Of a stretch of DNA of 64,000 nt, positions 35,018-42,680 are shown piece by piece. The stretch is from Vibrio diazotrophicus. GTDB taxonomy: Bacteria > Pseudomonadota > Gammaproteobacteria > Enterobacterales > Vibrionaceae. The notes under the pieces were generated by a model, which saw nothing but the letters and a program-made list of their open reading frames with translations, was not told the origin of the DNA and made no database searches. Every line of letters begins with the position of its first letter. The stretch's first letter is position 1. The DNA is taken from positions 1,488,001 to 1,552,000 of the forward strand of contig NZ_CP151842.1 of the NCBI RefSeq assembly GCF_038452265.1, given 5' to 3'. A program made the translations under genes and the position numbers.

Positions 35018-35545
35018 ATGTTAGACCATACGCCAAGTGGCTTATTTAAAGTTTTTTCTGTCGTTAAGCATTGGTTAGACAAGATTGTTTCTTGGTTTTG
35101 TATTTCCATAATCACCTTAATGACCATTCTTGTGACTTATCAAGTTATTGTCCGTTACGTATTCAATGATCCAAGCGCGGTGAGTGAAGTACTTTCTCGC
35201 TACCTGTTTATCTGGTTAGTGTTGTTCGGTAGTGCGCTTGTTTTCGGCTTGAAAGAACATATGGCTATCTCTTTTATCAAAGAGAAGTTCTCCCAAAAAA
35301 CACAAATCATTGTTGAAGCGTTTATCGAACTAGCGATTGTCACTTTTGCTCTATCCATCATGATTTTCGGCGGTTACAGCAGTGCAACGCGCCAAATGTG
35401 GCAGTTAGATTCTGCACTACAAATTCCTATGGGAACGATTTACGCAGCGATTCCAATCAGTGGAGCGTTAATGGTTTTTTATTTTATTTACAACGAATTG
35501 CAGCTAGTCGAACGCTGGAAGCAATTACGTTCTTCGGCAGAGTAG
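35018..35545 (+). CDS. TRAP transporter small membrane subunit (DctQ type)
   Basis: 175 residues with four predicted helices (FCISIITLMTILVTYQVIVRYVF; YLFIWLVLFGSALVFGLKEHMA; ELAIVTFALSIMIFGGY; IYAAIPISGALMVFYFIYNEL). The VRYVFN...E.LSRYLFIW...G pattern is characteristic of the DctQ family. It scaffolds the large subunit in the sodium-driven TRAP complex. It ends nine bases before dctM. Confidence 0.9.
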   Translation: MLDHTPSGLFKVFSVVKHWLDKIVSWFCISIITLMTILVTYQVIVRYVFNDPSAVSEVLSRYLFIWLVLFGSALVFGLKEHMAISFIKEKFSQKTQIIVEAFIELAIVTFALSIMIFGGYSSATRQMWQLDSALQIPMGTIYAAIPISGALMVFYFIYNELQLVERWKQLRSSAE

Positions 35546-35554
35546 GAGTGAGTC

Positions 35555-36862
35555 ATGGACTTAGCATTAACAGCTGCCTTAATTATGTTCGCCGGTGTGG
35601 TCTTCTTCCTAGTGATTGGCGCACCGATTGCTATCGCAGTAGGTATTTCCTCTTTCGGCGCAATGATGGTTATTCTGCCAACTCAGGGGGCAATGGTAAC
35701 CTCTGCTCAACGTATGTTCGTAGGCTTAGACTCCTTTGCTCTGCTCGCCATTCCGTTCTTTATTCTTGCTGGTAACATCATGAATAACGGCGGTATAGCG
35801 ATACGGCTGATTAACTTCTCTAAGATTGTCAGTGGTTTCTTTCCGGGTTCTCTTGCTCAAACTAACGTTGTATCGAACATGCTGTTCGGTTCAATCAGTG
35901 GTTCTGGCGTAGCCTCTGCGGCGGCTATCGGCGGCATCATGTCACCAATCCAAGAAAAAGAAGGTTACGACAAGCGTTTCAGTACTGCGGTAAACATCGC
36001 GTCAGCACCAACTGGTATGTTGATTCCACCAAGTAACACATTGATCGTCTATGCGACAGTAGCGGGTAGTGTTTCTATCTCTGCATTGTTCATGGGTGGT
36101 TACATCCCAGGTATTCTTTGGGGTCTAGGTGTCATGCTTGTTGCGGGTGTTATGGCAAAACGCCGTGGGTACATCGCTAAACACCGTATGACGCTAAAAG
36201 AGTGCGGTCAAGTAACGGTGGATGCCATCCCAAGTTTGTCTCTGATCATCGTGGTGATTGGCGGTATCTTAGGTGGTGTGTTTACAGCAACAGAAGCTTC
36301 GGCCATCGCGGTTGTTTATTCTCTGCTTCTGAGTGCAATGTACCGTTCTTTGGATTTCAGAAGACTGCCAGAAATCTTCTTACAATCAGCAAAAATGACG
36401 GCTATTGTTATCTTTATGCTGGCAACATCGTCAATCATGTCTTGGGTAATGGCATTTACACAAATCCCGGGAATGATTGCAGATATGCTATTAGGCTTGA
36501 CGGATAACCCTATCATCATCCTATTGATCATTAACGTGATCTTGCTATTTGTGGGTACATTTATGGACCCAACGCCAGCAGTACTGATCTTTACACCTAT
36601 CTTCCTGCCAATTTGTATGGGCTTAGGTATGGACCCAGTGCAGTTCGGTATCCTATTAGTCTTCAACCTTTCACTAGGTACGATTACACCGCCAGTAGGA
36701 CCGATTCTGTTTACCGGCTGTAAGGTGAGTGGTATCAGCATTGATTCAGTAATCAAAACATTGCTACCGTTTTTCTTCGTGATTTTTGCGGTACTGATGT
36801 TGGTGACTTACATTCCAGCCATCTCAATGACGCTTCCAGAAGCGATGGGTTTGATTAAGTAA
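35555..36862 (+). CDS. TRAP transporter large membrane subunit (DctM type)
   Basis: 435 residues, 11-12 predicted helices, forming the transport channel driven by the sodium gradient. Family stretches: LLAIPFFILAGNIMNNGGIA, FGSISGSGVASAAAIGGIMSP, SAPTGMLIPPSNTLIVYA, FVGTFMDPTPAVLIFTPIFLP, NLSLGTITPPVGPILF. AGGAGTGAGTC precedes ATG 35555. Last gene of the kduI-dctPQM operon; an intrinsic terminator follows. Confidence 0.94.
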   Translation: MDLALTAALIMFAGVVFFLVIGAPIAIAVGISSFGAMMVILPTQGAMVTSAQRMFVGLDSFALLAIPFFILAGNIMNNGGIAIRLINFSKIVSGFFPGSLAQTNVVSNMLFGSISGSGVASAAAIGGIMSPIQEKEGYDKRFSTAVNIASAPTGMLIPPSNTLIVYATVAGSVSISALFMGGYIPGILWGLGVMLVAGVMAKRRGYIAKHRMTLKECGQVTVDAIPSLSLIIVVIGGILGGVFTATEASAIAVVYSLLLSAMYRSLDFRRLPEIFLQSAKMTAIVIFMLATSSIMSWVMAFTQIPGMIADMLLGLTDNPIIILLIINVILLFVGTFMDPTPAVLIFTPIFLPICMGLGMDPVQFGILLVFNLSLGTITPPVGPILFTGCKVSGISIDSVIKTLLPFFFVIFAVLMLVTYIPAISMTLPEAMGLIK

Positions 36863-36878
36863 CTAGTATGATTTATCA

Positions 36879-36910
36879 AAAACAACCTCAGCTTAGCCTG
36901 GGGTTGTTTT
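36879..36910 (+). terminator. intrinsic terminator of the kduI-TRAP operon
   Basis: AAAACAACCTCAG and CTGGGGTTGTTTT pair over 13 bp with one G-U, loop CTTAGC, followed by CTTTT. Confidence 0.9.
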
Positions 36911-37056
36911 CTTTTGGCTATAAGCGAGTGCGCTTGTTAACAAAGTGAAATTATACCCATGTCAGTTTCAAAATAGCGGGCATCGGTATGAGACAAACAA
37001 ACTTCATTTCGAGTATTATCGGCTCGTTTTCACGCACATGTATTGAGTAAAAAGTA

Positions 37057-37824
37057 ATGGAATCAGTTAAGAAAACTGAATATAGAGCGCCTGCGCTTGA
37101 AAAAGGCTTAGATATTCTTGAACTGCTTGCTCAGCAAGATGAGCCACTCACAAAAAAGCAGATAGCGGAAAGCTTAGATAGAAGTATCAACGAAATCTTT
37201 CGCATGTTGTCTGTGCTGGTGGAAAAGCAGTTCATTGAATATGACAGCTACACGTCAACTTATGCGTTAACGCTGAAAATGTTTGCGCTATCGAACCAGC
37301 ATCCACCCATCGCTCAGCTTTTAAAGCGTGCTACGCCATTGATGGAAGATATCTGCAACAAAGTAAATCAGTCTTGCCATATGTCGGCATACAGCAATGG
37401 TGAAATGACCGTTATCGCACGCCAAGAGAGCCCCTACAAAATGGGTTTCAGCTTAAGACTGGGTTCTGTCATTGATATCTGTTCATCGGGCTCGGGCATC
37501 GTTTTCTTGAGCTTCCTGAGTGAAGAGAAACGTCAATCTGTGTTAGACAGATTGGATGCAACGCCAGAAGAAAAAGCGCATGCGCTAAGCCATGTAGAAG
37601 CAACGAGAGAGCGTGGCTATTACGTAGGCGAAAGTCCGCAAATTATGGGAGTGACCAACATCAGTCTGCCGATTTTTGGCGTGCTGGGTGATGTGTTAGC
37701 AACCATCACAATTCCGTATATGACGCTGAACTCCAACACTGTTCACCATCATATTGAAGATTTAGAAAATACCAAACGCGAATTAATTGAGCTAGCGAGC
37801 AAGTTGAATCAGAACTTGTCGTAA
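37057..37824 (+). CDS. IclR-family regulator, probable KdgR-type repressor
   Basis: 255 residues: an N-terminal winged HTH (ALEKGLDILELLAQQDEPLTKKQIAESLDRSINEIFRMLSVLVEK, described here in pieces at residues ~12-60) and a C-terminal IclR effector domain (~80-250; MTVIARQESPYKMGFSLRLG, RERGYYVGESPQIMGVTNIS). KdgR, the KDG-responsive repressor of pectin and uronate genes, is of this family. It sits between the TRAP operon and the KDG genes, and KdgR-like operators precede kduI and kduD. Monocistronic. Confidence 0.88.
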   Translation: MESVKKTEYRAPALEKGLDILELLAQQDEPLTKKQIAESLDRSINEIFRMLSVLVEKQFIEYDSYTSTYALTLKMFALSNQHPPIAQLLKRATPLMEDICNKVNQSCHMSAYSNGEMTVIARQESPYKMGFSLRLGSVIDICSSGSGIVFLSFLSEEKRQSVLDRLDATPEEKAHALSHVEATRERGYYVGESPQIMGVTNISLPIFGVLGDVLATITIPYMTLNSNTVHHHIEDLENTKRELIELASKLNQNLS

Positions 37825-37949
37825 ATGGTACGTTTTTATTCATTTCAAATATAAGCTTTCCCTTTTACAGCTCTGATATAGAGGGTGGCTTGTTTTTAGC
37901 TCACTTTACTGGCTGAGTTTAGGGATTATTAATCAAGGAGATTTAACAT

Positions 37950-38387
37950 ATGAAAAAGCTAGCAATGTTGACGTTGTTTTCTTTAGCTTTCTTTTCTACT
38001 AACACTTTTGCTAGAGACGATATCGGCTCTTATTCAATTGAAACGGCGTTGAATTCAGAAGTCGCTAAAGCGAAATTGGGTACGGACATTAAGTTTTATT
38101 TTGGTGAGCAGAAACATCCTAAAGTCCTTTCAGATTTTGGTGAGTTCAAAACCAACAAAAAAACCAACGCTTTCAACAAAACTGATCAGGAAGCCTGTGA
38201 CTGGGTCTTTTTGTCAGCCATGATTGCATTGAAGGACAGAGCGGTAAAAGAAGGCGGGAATGCCGTCATTGATATCAAATCGAACTATAAGAGCAACCTA
38301 ACTTCAAGTGAGAAAACCTTCCAATGTGGCGCTGGTACTATGGTTGCGGGCGTAGCTCTAACAGGTAAAGTTGTGAAGCTAAAGTAA
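37950..38387 (+). CDS. small secreted protein with one probable disulfide
   Basis: 145 residues. Signal peptide with cleavage after TFA (residue ~22), then a compact domain with two cysteines (QEACDWVF and TFQCGAGTM) and the pattern AMIALKDRAVKEGGNAVIDIKS ... MVAGVALTGKVVKL. Relatives are often labelled excinuclease ATPase subunit, which is a misannotation as there is no ATPase motif. The GNAVIDI element recalls YbjQ-like domains. AAGGAG precedes ATG 37950. No clear tie to the uronate genes. Confidence 0.7.
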   Translation: MKKLAMLTLFSLAFFSTNTFARDDIGSYSIETALNSEVAKAKLGTDIKFYFGEQKHPKVLSDFGEFKTNKKTNAFNKTDQEACDWVFLSAMIALKDRAVKEGGNAVIDIKSNYKSNLTSSEKTFQCGAGTMVAGVALTGKVVKLK

Positions 38388-38531
38388 GCACAATTAATGG
38401 TTAAGGTCGCTTAGTTTTCTCATTTCTAAGGTTACAAGGCAGACATGTTCGGCTCAGATGCAACTCAGTCTGTTACTCGCTTTACAAGCGTATGAGTATT
38501 TTTTATGTGTGCCTTATTTTAGGGAGAGTAT

Positions 38532-38774
38532 ATGAACACTAGATTTTGTGAGCAATGCGGTGAGGAAACAACGCACAAAGAGGTAATGAAACAAAAGCCA
38601 TCTAAGTACGGGAAATCTAAAAAAGAGCAGTTCAAAGCTTTTCTGGAAGGTTTTTTCAGCGGGTCTGCTGCCTCTTTGCCAGCAGGGGCTTCTTTGGAGT
38701 TAACAGACAGGTACATAGTGTGTACTAAGTGTGGCAAACAAACTCTGGAGAATCATGGTGAAGAGTTTCAGTAA
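38532..38774 (+). CDS. small zinc-ribbon protein
   Basis: 80 residues with two CxxC knuckles, FCEQCGEE near residue 6 and VCTKCGKQ near 63, separated by a basic, then small-residue-rich linker. Probably binds one zinc. GGGAGAG precedes ATG 38532. Function unknown. Confidence 0.7.
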   Translation: MNTRFCEQCGEETTHKEVMKQKPSKYGKSKKEQFKAFLEGFFSGSAASLPAGASLELTDRYIVCTKCGKQTLENHGEEFQ

Positions 38775-38837
38775 TTTACCTTCTCAATAGCTTATCGTTT
38801 GGATAATCGAAACATATGTTAGCCATTCTGAAATTTA

Positions 38838-38879
38838 AATGTCGTTCGGATAAGTATCTATTCATACCCGAACGACATT
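38838..38879. terminator. 12-bp inverted repeat between convergent genes
   Basis: AATGTCGTTCGG (38838-38849) and CCGAACGACATT (38868-38879) form a perfect stem with an 18-nt loop. It separates the zinc-ribbon gene from eda and probably ends both transcripts, although the T-runs are poor. Confidence 0.65.
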
Positions 38880-38929
38880 GATTTCAAAGAGAGGACTCTT
38901 TGAAAGTTTCTATTAGGGAAGGCCGCAGA

Positions 38930-39556
38930 TTACTTCGCAATAACGTTCGCTACGTCTTTAACTAGTGCTGCTAGTTCATCCCATTTTTCGCCATCGATCA
39001 GATCGTTTGGCACCATCCAAGTACCACCACAAGCTAAAACGCTTGGGATAGCTAGGTAGTCGTTAACGTTTTTAGGGCTAACGCCGCCAGTTGGCATGAA
39101 TTTAATTGGGTAAACGGCTGTTAATGCTTTAAGCATGTTAACGCCGCCTGAAGGTTCTGCTGGGAAGAATTTAAGAGTACGTAGACCCATTTCCATTGCT
39201 TGTTCTACTAAGCTTGGGCTGTTTACGCCAGGTACGATTGTTGCACCACGTTGTTGGCAGTATTTAACTGTTGTTGGGTTAAAGCCTGGGCTTACGATGA
39301 AATCAACGCCAGCGTCGATAGCTTCGTCTACTTGCGCAGTTGTCAGAACGGTACCAGCACCGATCAGCATTTCTGGGAAAGCTTCACGCATGTTTTTGAT
39401 TGCTTGTGCTGCTGCTTCTGTACGGAAAGTCACTTCTGCACATGGAAGACCATTTTCAATCAGAACTTCCGCAAGCTTCACGGCTTTGTTTGCATCTTTA
39501 ATTGCAATAACAGGAACGACTTTGATTTCAGCAAGTTGTTGGTTTAAATCTTTCAT
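38930..39556 (-). CDS. eda: 2-dehydro-3-deoxy-phosphogluconate aldolase
   Basis: Splits KDPG into pyruvate and glyceraldehyde-3-phosphate, the last step of the uronate route here. 208 residues, normal length. Class I aldolase motifs: the catalytic Glu in CAEVTFRTEAA, GAGTVLTTAQVDEAIDAG, FIVSPGFNP, the Schiff-base Lys in LKFFPAEPSGGV, and FMPTGGVSPKNVNDYLA. It starts 9 bases after kdgK on the same strand, so kinase and aldolase are co-expressed. AAGGAAAAAAG is the ribosome site. Confidence 0.95.
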   Translation of the reverse strand: MKDLNQQLAEIKVVPVIAIKDANKAVKLAEVLIENGLPCAEVTFRTEAAAQAIKNMREAFPEMLIGAGTVLTTAQVDEAIDAGVDFIVSPGFNPTTVKYCQQRGATIVPGVNSPSLVEQAMEMGLRTLKFFPAEPSGGVNMLKALTAVYPIKFMPTGGVSPKNVNDYLAIPSVLACGGTWMVPNDLIDGEKWDELAALVKDVANVIAK

Positions 39557-39565
39557 CTTTTTTCC

Positions 39566-40495
39566 TTAAAGTGTTGGCATAGCGCTAGAGGGAATGATAG
39601 CACCACGGTACTGAATAACGGTTCCAGCCACTAAGTGGCCAGCAGAAGCAGACTGTTGTTCGCTGCCTCCAAGAATTCGTTTCGCTAGATAACCCGCACT
39701 GAACGAGTCACCGGCTGCTGTTGTATCAATCACGTTAGAGATCTTGTTCGCTGCCACAGTGTACAGCTCACCATTCGAAATAACGAAACAGGCGTCGGCA
39801 CCGCGTTTAACAACGATTTCTTCAACGCCGAAGCCTTGAGTACGTTCGATGGCTTGCTTCTCTTCGCTGTCGCCCCAAAGTAGCACTTCGTCATCGAAAG
39901 TAAGGAAAGCAATGTCCGTGATTTTTAGGATCTCAGTGTACACTTTCTTCGCATCTTCAATAGAAGACCACAGAGCAGGGCGGAAGTTGTTATCAAAGGC
40001 AATCTTGACGCCTTTTGCTCGGCATTTAGTGAGCACTTCGAAAAGTGATTTCAGGCAATCTTCAGGAAGAATCGCAACACTGATACCGCTTAGGTAAATC
40101 ATTTGATGTTCGCAAAGCTGAGCTTCTAAAGCTTCAAGTTGCACATCACGTAGCCAGTACTTTGCTGCCGCATCATTGCGCCAATAGAAGAAACTTCTTT
40201 CGCCATCTTCACGAGTCTGGATGGTATAAATACCCGGTAATTTCTTCTCAGACAGGAAGACCATATCGGTATTCAACCCTTCTTGTTTCCAAGCAGATAG
40301 CATTTCAGCACTGAAAGGGTCTTTACCAAGGCCTGTGACGTAAGATGTCGTCACGCCAGCAGACTGAGTAAGACGAGAAAGGTAAACAGCAGTATTTAAC
40401 GTATCACCACCAAATCCTTGTTCAACTGTACCTTCGTTTTTTCTAAGCTCGACCATGCATTCGCCAATGATCGCCACTCTCTTGATTTGGTTCAT
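39566..40495 (-). CDS. kdgK: 2-dehydro-3-deoxygluconokinase
   Basis: PfkB-family kinase that phosphorylates KDG to KDPG. ATG 40495, behind CGGAG, gives 309 residues with the usual start (KRVAIIGECMVELR); the frame stays open for 60 more codons but that leader is atypical. Visible are the sugar-binding GFGGDTLNTAVYLSRL, and the second PfkB signature DTTAAGDSFSAGYLAKR with the catalytic Asp. Upstream of eda. A half KdgR-like site (AATGAAACA) lies at ~40549, and a terminator separates the gene from dhuI behind it. Confidence 0.94.
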   Translation of the reverse strand: MNQIKRVAIIGECMVELRKNEGTVEQGFGGDTLNTAVYLSRLTQSAGVTTSYVTGLGKDPFSAEMLSAWKQEGLNTDMVFLSEKKLPGIYTIQTREDGERSFFYWRNDAAAKYWLRDVQLEALEAQLCEHQMIYLSGISVAILPEDCLKSLFEVLTKCRAKGVKIAFDNNFRPALWSSIEDAKKVYTEILKITDIAFLTFDDEVLLWGDSEEKQAIERTQGFGVEEIVVKRGADACFVISNGELYTVAANKISNVIDTTAAGDSFSAGYLAKRILGGSEQQSASAGHLVAGTVIQYRGAIIPSSAMPTL

Positions 40496-40648
40496 AGGAA
40501 AACTCCGTATGTATATTACATGCATGATTTTTAAGAGGGCATCGCACGTAATGAAACAAGGCGTAAAAATAAAACAACTATTCATATGGTTATATAAAAC
40601 AGCCGCTTTATAAAAAATTATAATATTTCGACCATATTTAACTGAAAA

Positions 40649-40672
40649 AAGCCAACCAGAGCTGGTTGGCTT
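40649..40672 (-). terminator. intrinsic terminator after the DhuI-like gene
   Basis: AAGCCAACC and GGTTGGCTT pair around a short loop. On the minus strand a run of six T follows, so this ends transcription from the isomerase gene before kdgK. Confidence 0.88.
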
Positions 40673-40708
40673 CAAATCATCTATTCCCGATAAACGATTT
40701 GCATTCGA

Positions 40709-41347
40709 TTAAGCAATAAGAGACTTAACGTAAGCTTCAATTTCTGCGTCTTGGCAGTTATTGAAGAAGCACTCTTGGAATCGAGCGCCGCCAACTGCAG
40801 TTTTCACTAGCTCTTGGTCGATAGAACGTAAAGCTTCAACAATGCTGTCTTTCGCTACTGCCGCTTTAACTTGGCTCAAGATACCAGCGTTACGTTGTTG
40901 TGGCTCTGCACGCTCTTTCGGGTAGCCTTCGCCACGTGGGCCAGTGAACGCTTTTTCGAACATGTAACGAACGTTCAGTTCGCCAGCCCAACCGAAGCCT
41001 TTCGCGAATGCTAGAGCAATAGCGTTACCGTTGTTGATTTGGTTGAACAGGAAAGCGTCAGATGGCTCTAAGCAGTAACCACAAACCACACCTGGGTGTA
41101 GGTTTAGCGACATCATTGCGCCTTGACCAGTACCACAACCTGCCACAACGAAGTCAACCGCTTTAGAGTTAAGAAGGATGCTCGCCATGATGCCTAGGTG
41201 GATGTAAGTCAGGTGGTGATCCGCTTCATCGCTCATACCCACGTTGAAAACATCGTGACCAAGAGGGCCCGCAACCGTGTTCAGTTCATTAAGAACCATT
41301 GCGTTTTTACCTGCCTGGCTGTTTTCCATCATCAATGCAATTTTCAT
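40709..41347 (-). CDS. RpiB/LacAB-family sugar isomerase, DhuI-like
   Basis: 212 residues from ATG 41347, which follows AGGAGATTCTG (an in-frame ATG at 41362 is less likely). The RpiB fold is shown by KIALMMENSQAGKNAMVLNEL, FVVAGCGTGQGAMMSLNLHP and CGYCLEPSDAFLFNQINNGNA. The Cys in GCGTGQG is where the family's catalytic base sits. Streptococcal DhuI, of the same family and size, isomerises 4-deoxy-L-threo-5-hexosulose uronate, as KduI does. Being between kdgK and kduD, a uronate isomerase role is likely; ribose- or galactose-phosphate isomerase is the alternative. Confidence 0.75.
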   Translation of the reverse strand: MKIALMMENSQAGKNAMVLNELNTVAGPLGHDVFNVGMSDEADHHLTYIHLGIMASILLNSKAVDFVVAGCGTGQGAMMSLNLHPGVVCGYCLEPSDAFLFNQINNGNAIALAFAKGFGWAGELNVRYMFEKAFTGPRGEGYPKERAEPQQRNAGILSQVKAAVAKDSIVEALRSIDQELVKTAVGGARFQECFFNNCQDAEIEAYVKSLIA

Positions 41348-41477
41348 CAGAATCTCCTGCAACCGTAGTTGCTTAAATTATATAAACTGTTAGCTCGCTT
41401 CAATGAGGCTCACTAACGTTAACGTAATCAATACTGTTAGTTCTAAACACCGAAATACAATGCTCACAACTAACACT

Positions 41478-41543
41478 CTTAGCCTCTAACTCTATGATGT
41501 TGATAGAGTATAGAGACTAAGAAATCAGATGGGTTTATCTGAT
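41478..41543 (-). repeat. two stem-loops between kduD and the DhuI-like gene
   Basis: 41478-41521 forms a near-perfect 18-19 bp stem (CTTAG.CTCTA.CTCTAT with ATAGAG.TAGAG.CTAAG). 41524-41543 forms ATCAGAT-GGGTTT-ATCTGAT. Both are in the kduD 3' region as transcribed. No strong T-run follows, so they may stabilise the kduD message or give partial termination. Confidence 0.55.
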
Positions 41544-41557
41544 AAGGTCAGTCCGAA

Positions 41558-42319
41558 TTAACGCGCTAACCAACCACCGTCAACAGCGATAGTGTAGCCG
41601 TTGATGTAGTCTGAAGCTTTAGAAGCTAGGAACACACATGGACCCGCTAGGTCTTCTGGCGTACCCCAACGGTCAGCAGGGATGCGCTCAAGGATAGCTT
41701 GGTTACGTTCTTCATCAGCACGTAAAGCAGCAGTGTTGTTGGTTGCCATGTAGCCCGGTGCAATCGCGTTCACGTTAATGTTGTGCTTAGCCCATTCGTT
41801 CGCCATCAGACGAGTAATACCCATTACGCCGCTCTTAGAAGCCGTGTATGAAGGAACACGGATACCGCCTTGGTAAGAAAGCATAGAAGCGATGTTGATG
41901 ATCTTGCCGCCGTTGCCTTGAGCCATGAATTGCTTAGCGACTGCTTGAGACATAAAGAATACAGACTTGATGTTGATGTTCATAACGTCGTCCCAGTCTT
42001 GCTCTGAGAAGTCGATAGCGTCGTTACGACGGATGATACCTGCGTTGTTTACTAGGATATCAACGTGACCACATTCTTCGACAGCGCGGCTAACGATAGA
42101 AGGAATGTCGTCCAGTTTCATTAGGTTGGCGCGAATGTCGATGAACTTTTGGCCAGTTGCTTTGATAAGTTCGATGGTTTCAGTTGGTTCAACAATGTTT
42201 ACGCCAACGATGTCACAACCTGCTTGTGCAAGACCTAAAGCCATACCTTGACCTAGACCAGTATCACAACCGGTTACGATTGCAACTTTACCCTTCACAT
42301 CAAATGAATCAAGAATCAT
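41558..42319 (-). CDS. kduD: 2-dehydro-3-deoxy-D-gluconate 5-dehydrogenase
   Basis: Classical short-chain dehydrogenase, 253 residues, that reduces DKII to KDG with NAD(P)H. Cofactor motif VTGCDTGLGQGMALGLA, NNAG (DILVNNAGIIRR), catalytic Ser in IINIASMLSYQGG, and YTASK with Tyr and Lys. The C-terminal YINGYTIAVDGGW is typical for KduD. The streptococcal partner of DhuI (DhuD) is of the same family. A KdgR-like operator lies 96-116 bases upstream. Confidence 0.94.
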   Translation of the reverse strand: MILDSFDVKGKVAIVTGCDTGLGQGMALGLAQAGCDIVGVNIVEPTETIELIKATGQKFIDIRANLMKLDDIPSIVSRAVEECGHVDILVNNAGIIRRNDAIDFSEQDWDDVMNINIKSVFFMSQAVAKQFMAQGNGGKIINIASMLSYQGGIRVPSYTASKSGVMGITRLMANEWAKHNINVNAIAPGYMATNNTAALRADEERNQAILERIPADRWGTPEDLAGPCVFLASKASDYINGYTIAVDGGWLAR

Positions 42320-42414
42320 TACTTTTTCCTCAACGTACCTAATTAAATATGAACAGGAACGCCCTGAACATCATGACAAGGAATATAACAAGAAAAAAAC
42401 TCTTCAACAAATAA

Positions 42415-42435
42415 AAATGAAAGGGTGTTTCAAAA
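42415..42435 (-). promoter_or_regulatory. KdgR/IclR-type operator upstream of kduD
   Basis: The 21-bp site reads AAATGAAA-GGG-TGTTTCA-AAA, agreeing with the KdgR consensus AAATGAAACANTGTTTCATTT at all but a few positions (both half sites good). With the kduI site it suggests one regulon. Confidence 0.65.
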
Positions 42436-42617
42436 AATATAGCTGATCTCTAATTTTTGCTATGAATTGGCTGTTGTTAAAAAATCAAAAACACATTTTA
42501 AATTCAAATTTGATGTGGTTTTGAGGGCTACTGAGCTTATGGCGGAGCCTCTTTGCTAACGGTGAGGTTATTCAAATGGAGAACCCGTTTTAGTCGCAGT
42601 TATCTTTTAAAACAAAA

Positions 42618-42649
42618 AAGCCACCTTCTTGGTTTCAAGAAGGTGGCTT
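42618..42649 (-). terminator. intrinsic terminator after the alkaline phosphatase gene
   Basis: AAGCCACCTTCTT-GGTTTC-AAGAAGGTGGCTT is a perfect 13-bp stem; on the minus strand TTTTTTG follows. Confidence 0.92.
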
Positions 42650-42680
42650 GATGTAAATTTTCAGATGAAGAATAGGGGTA

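Noticed and set aside
39135..39569. 144-codon frame opposite eda
   Set aside because: It is the shadow of eda on the other strand; eda has complete catalytic motifs.
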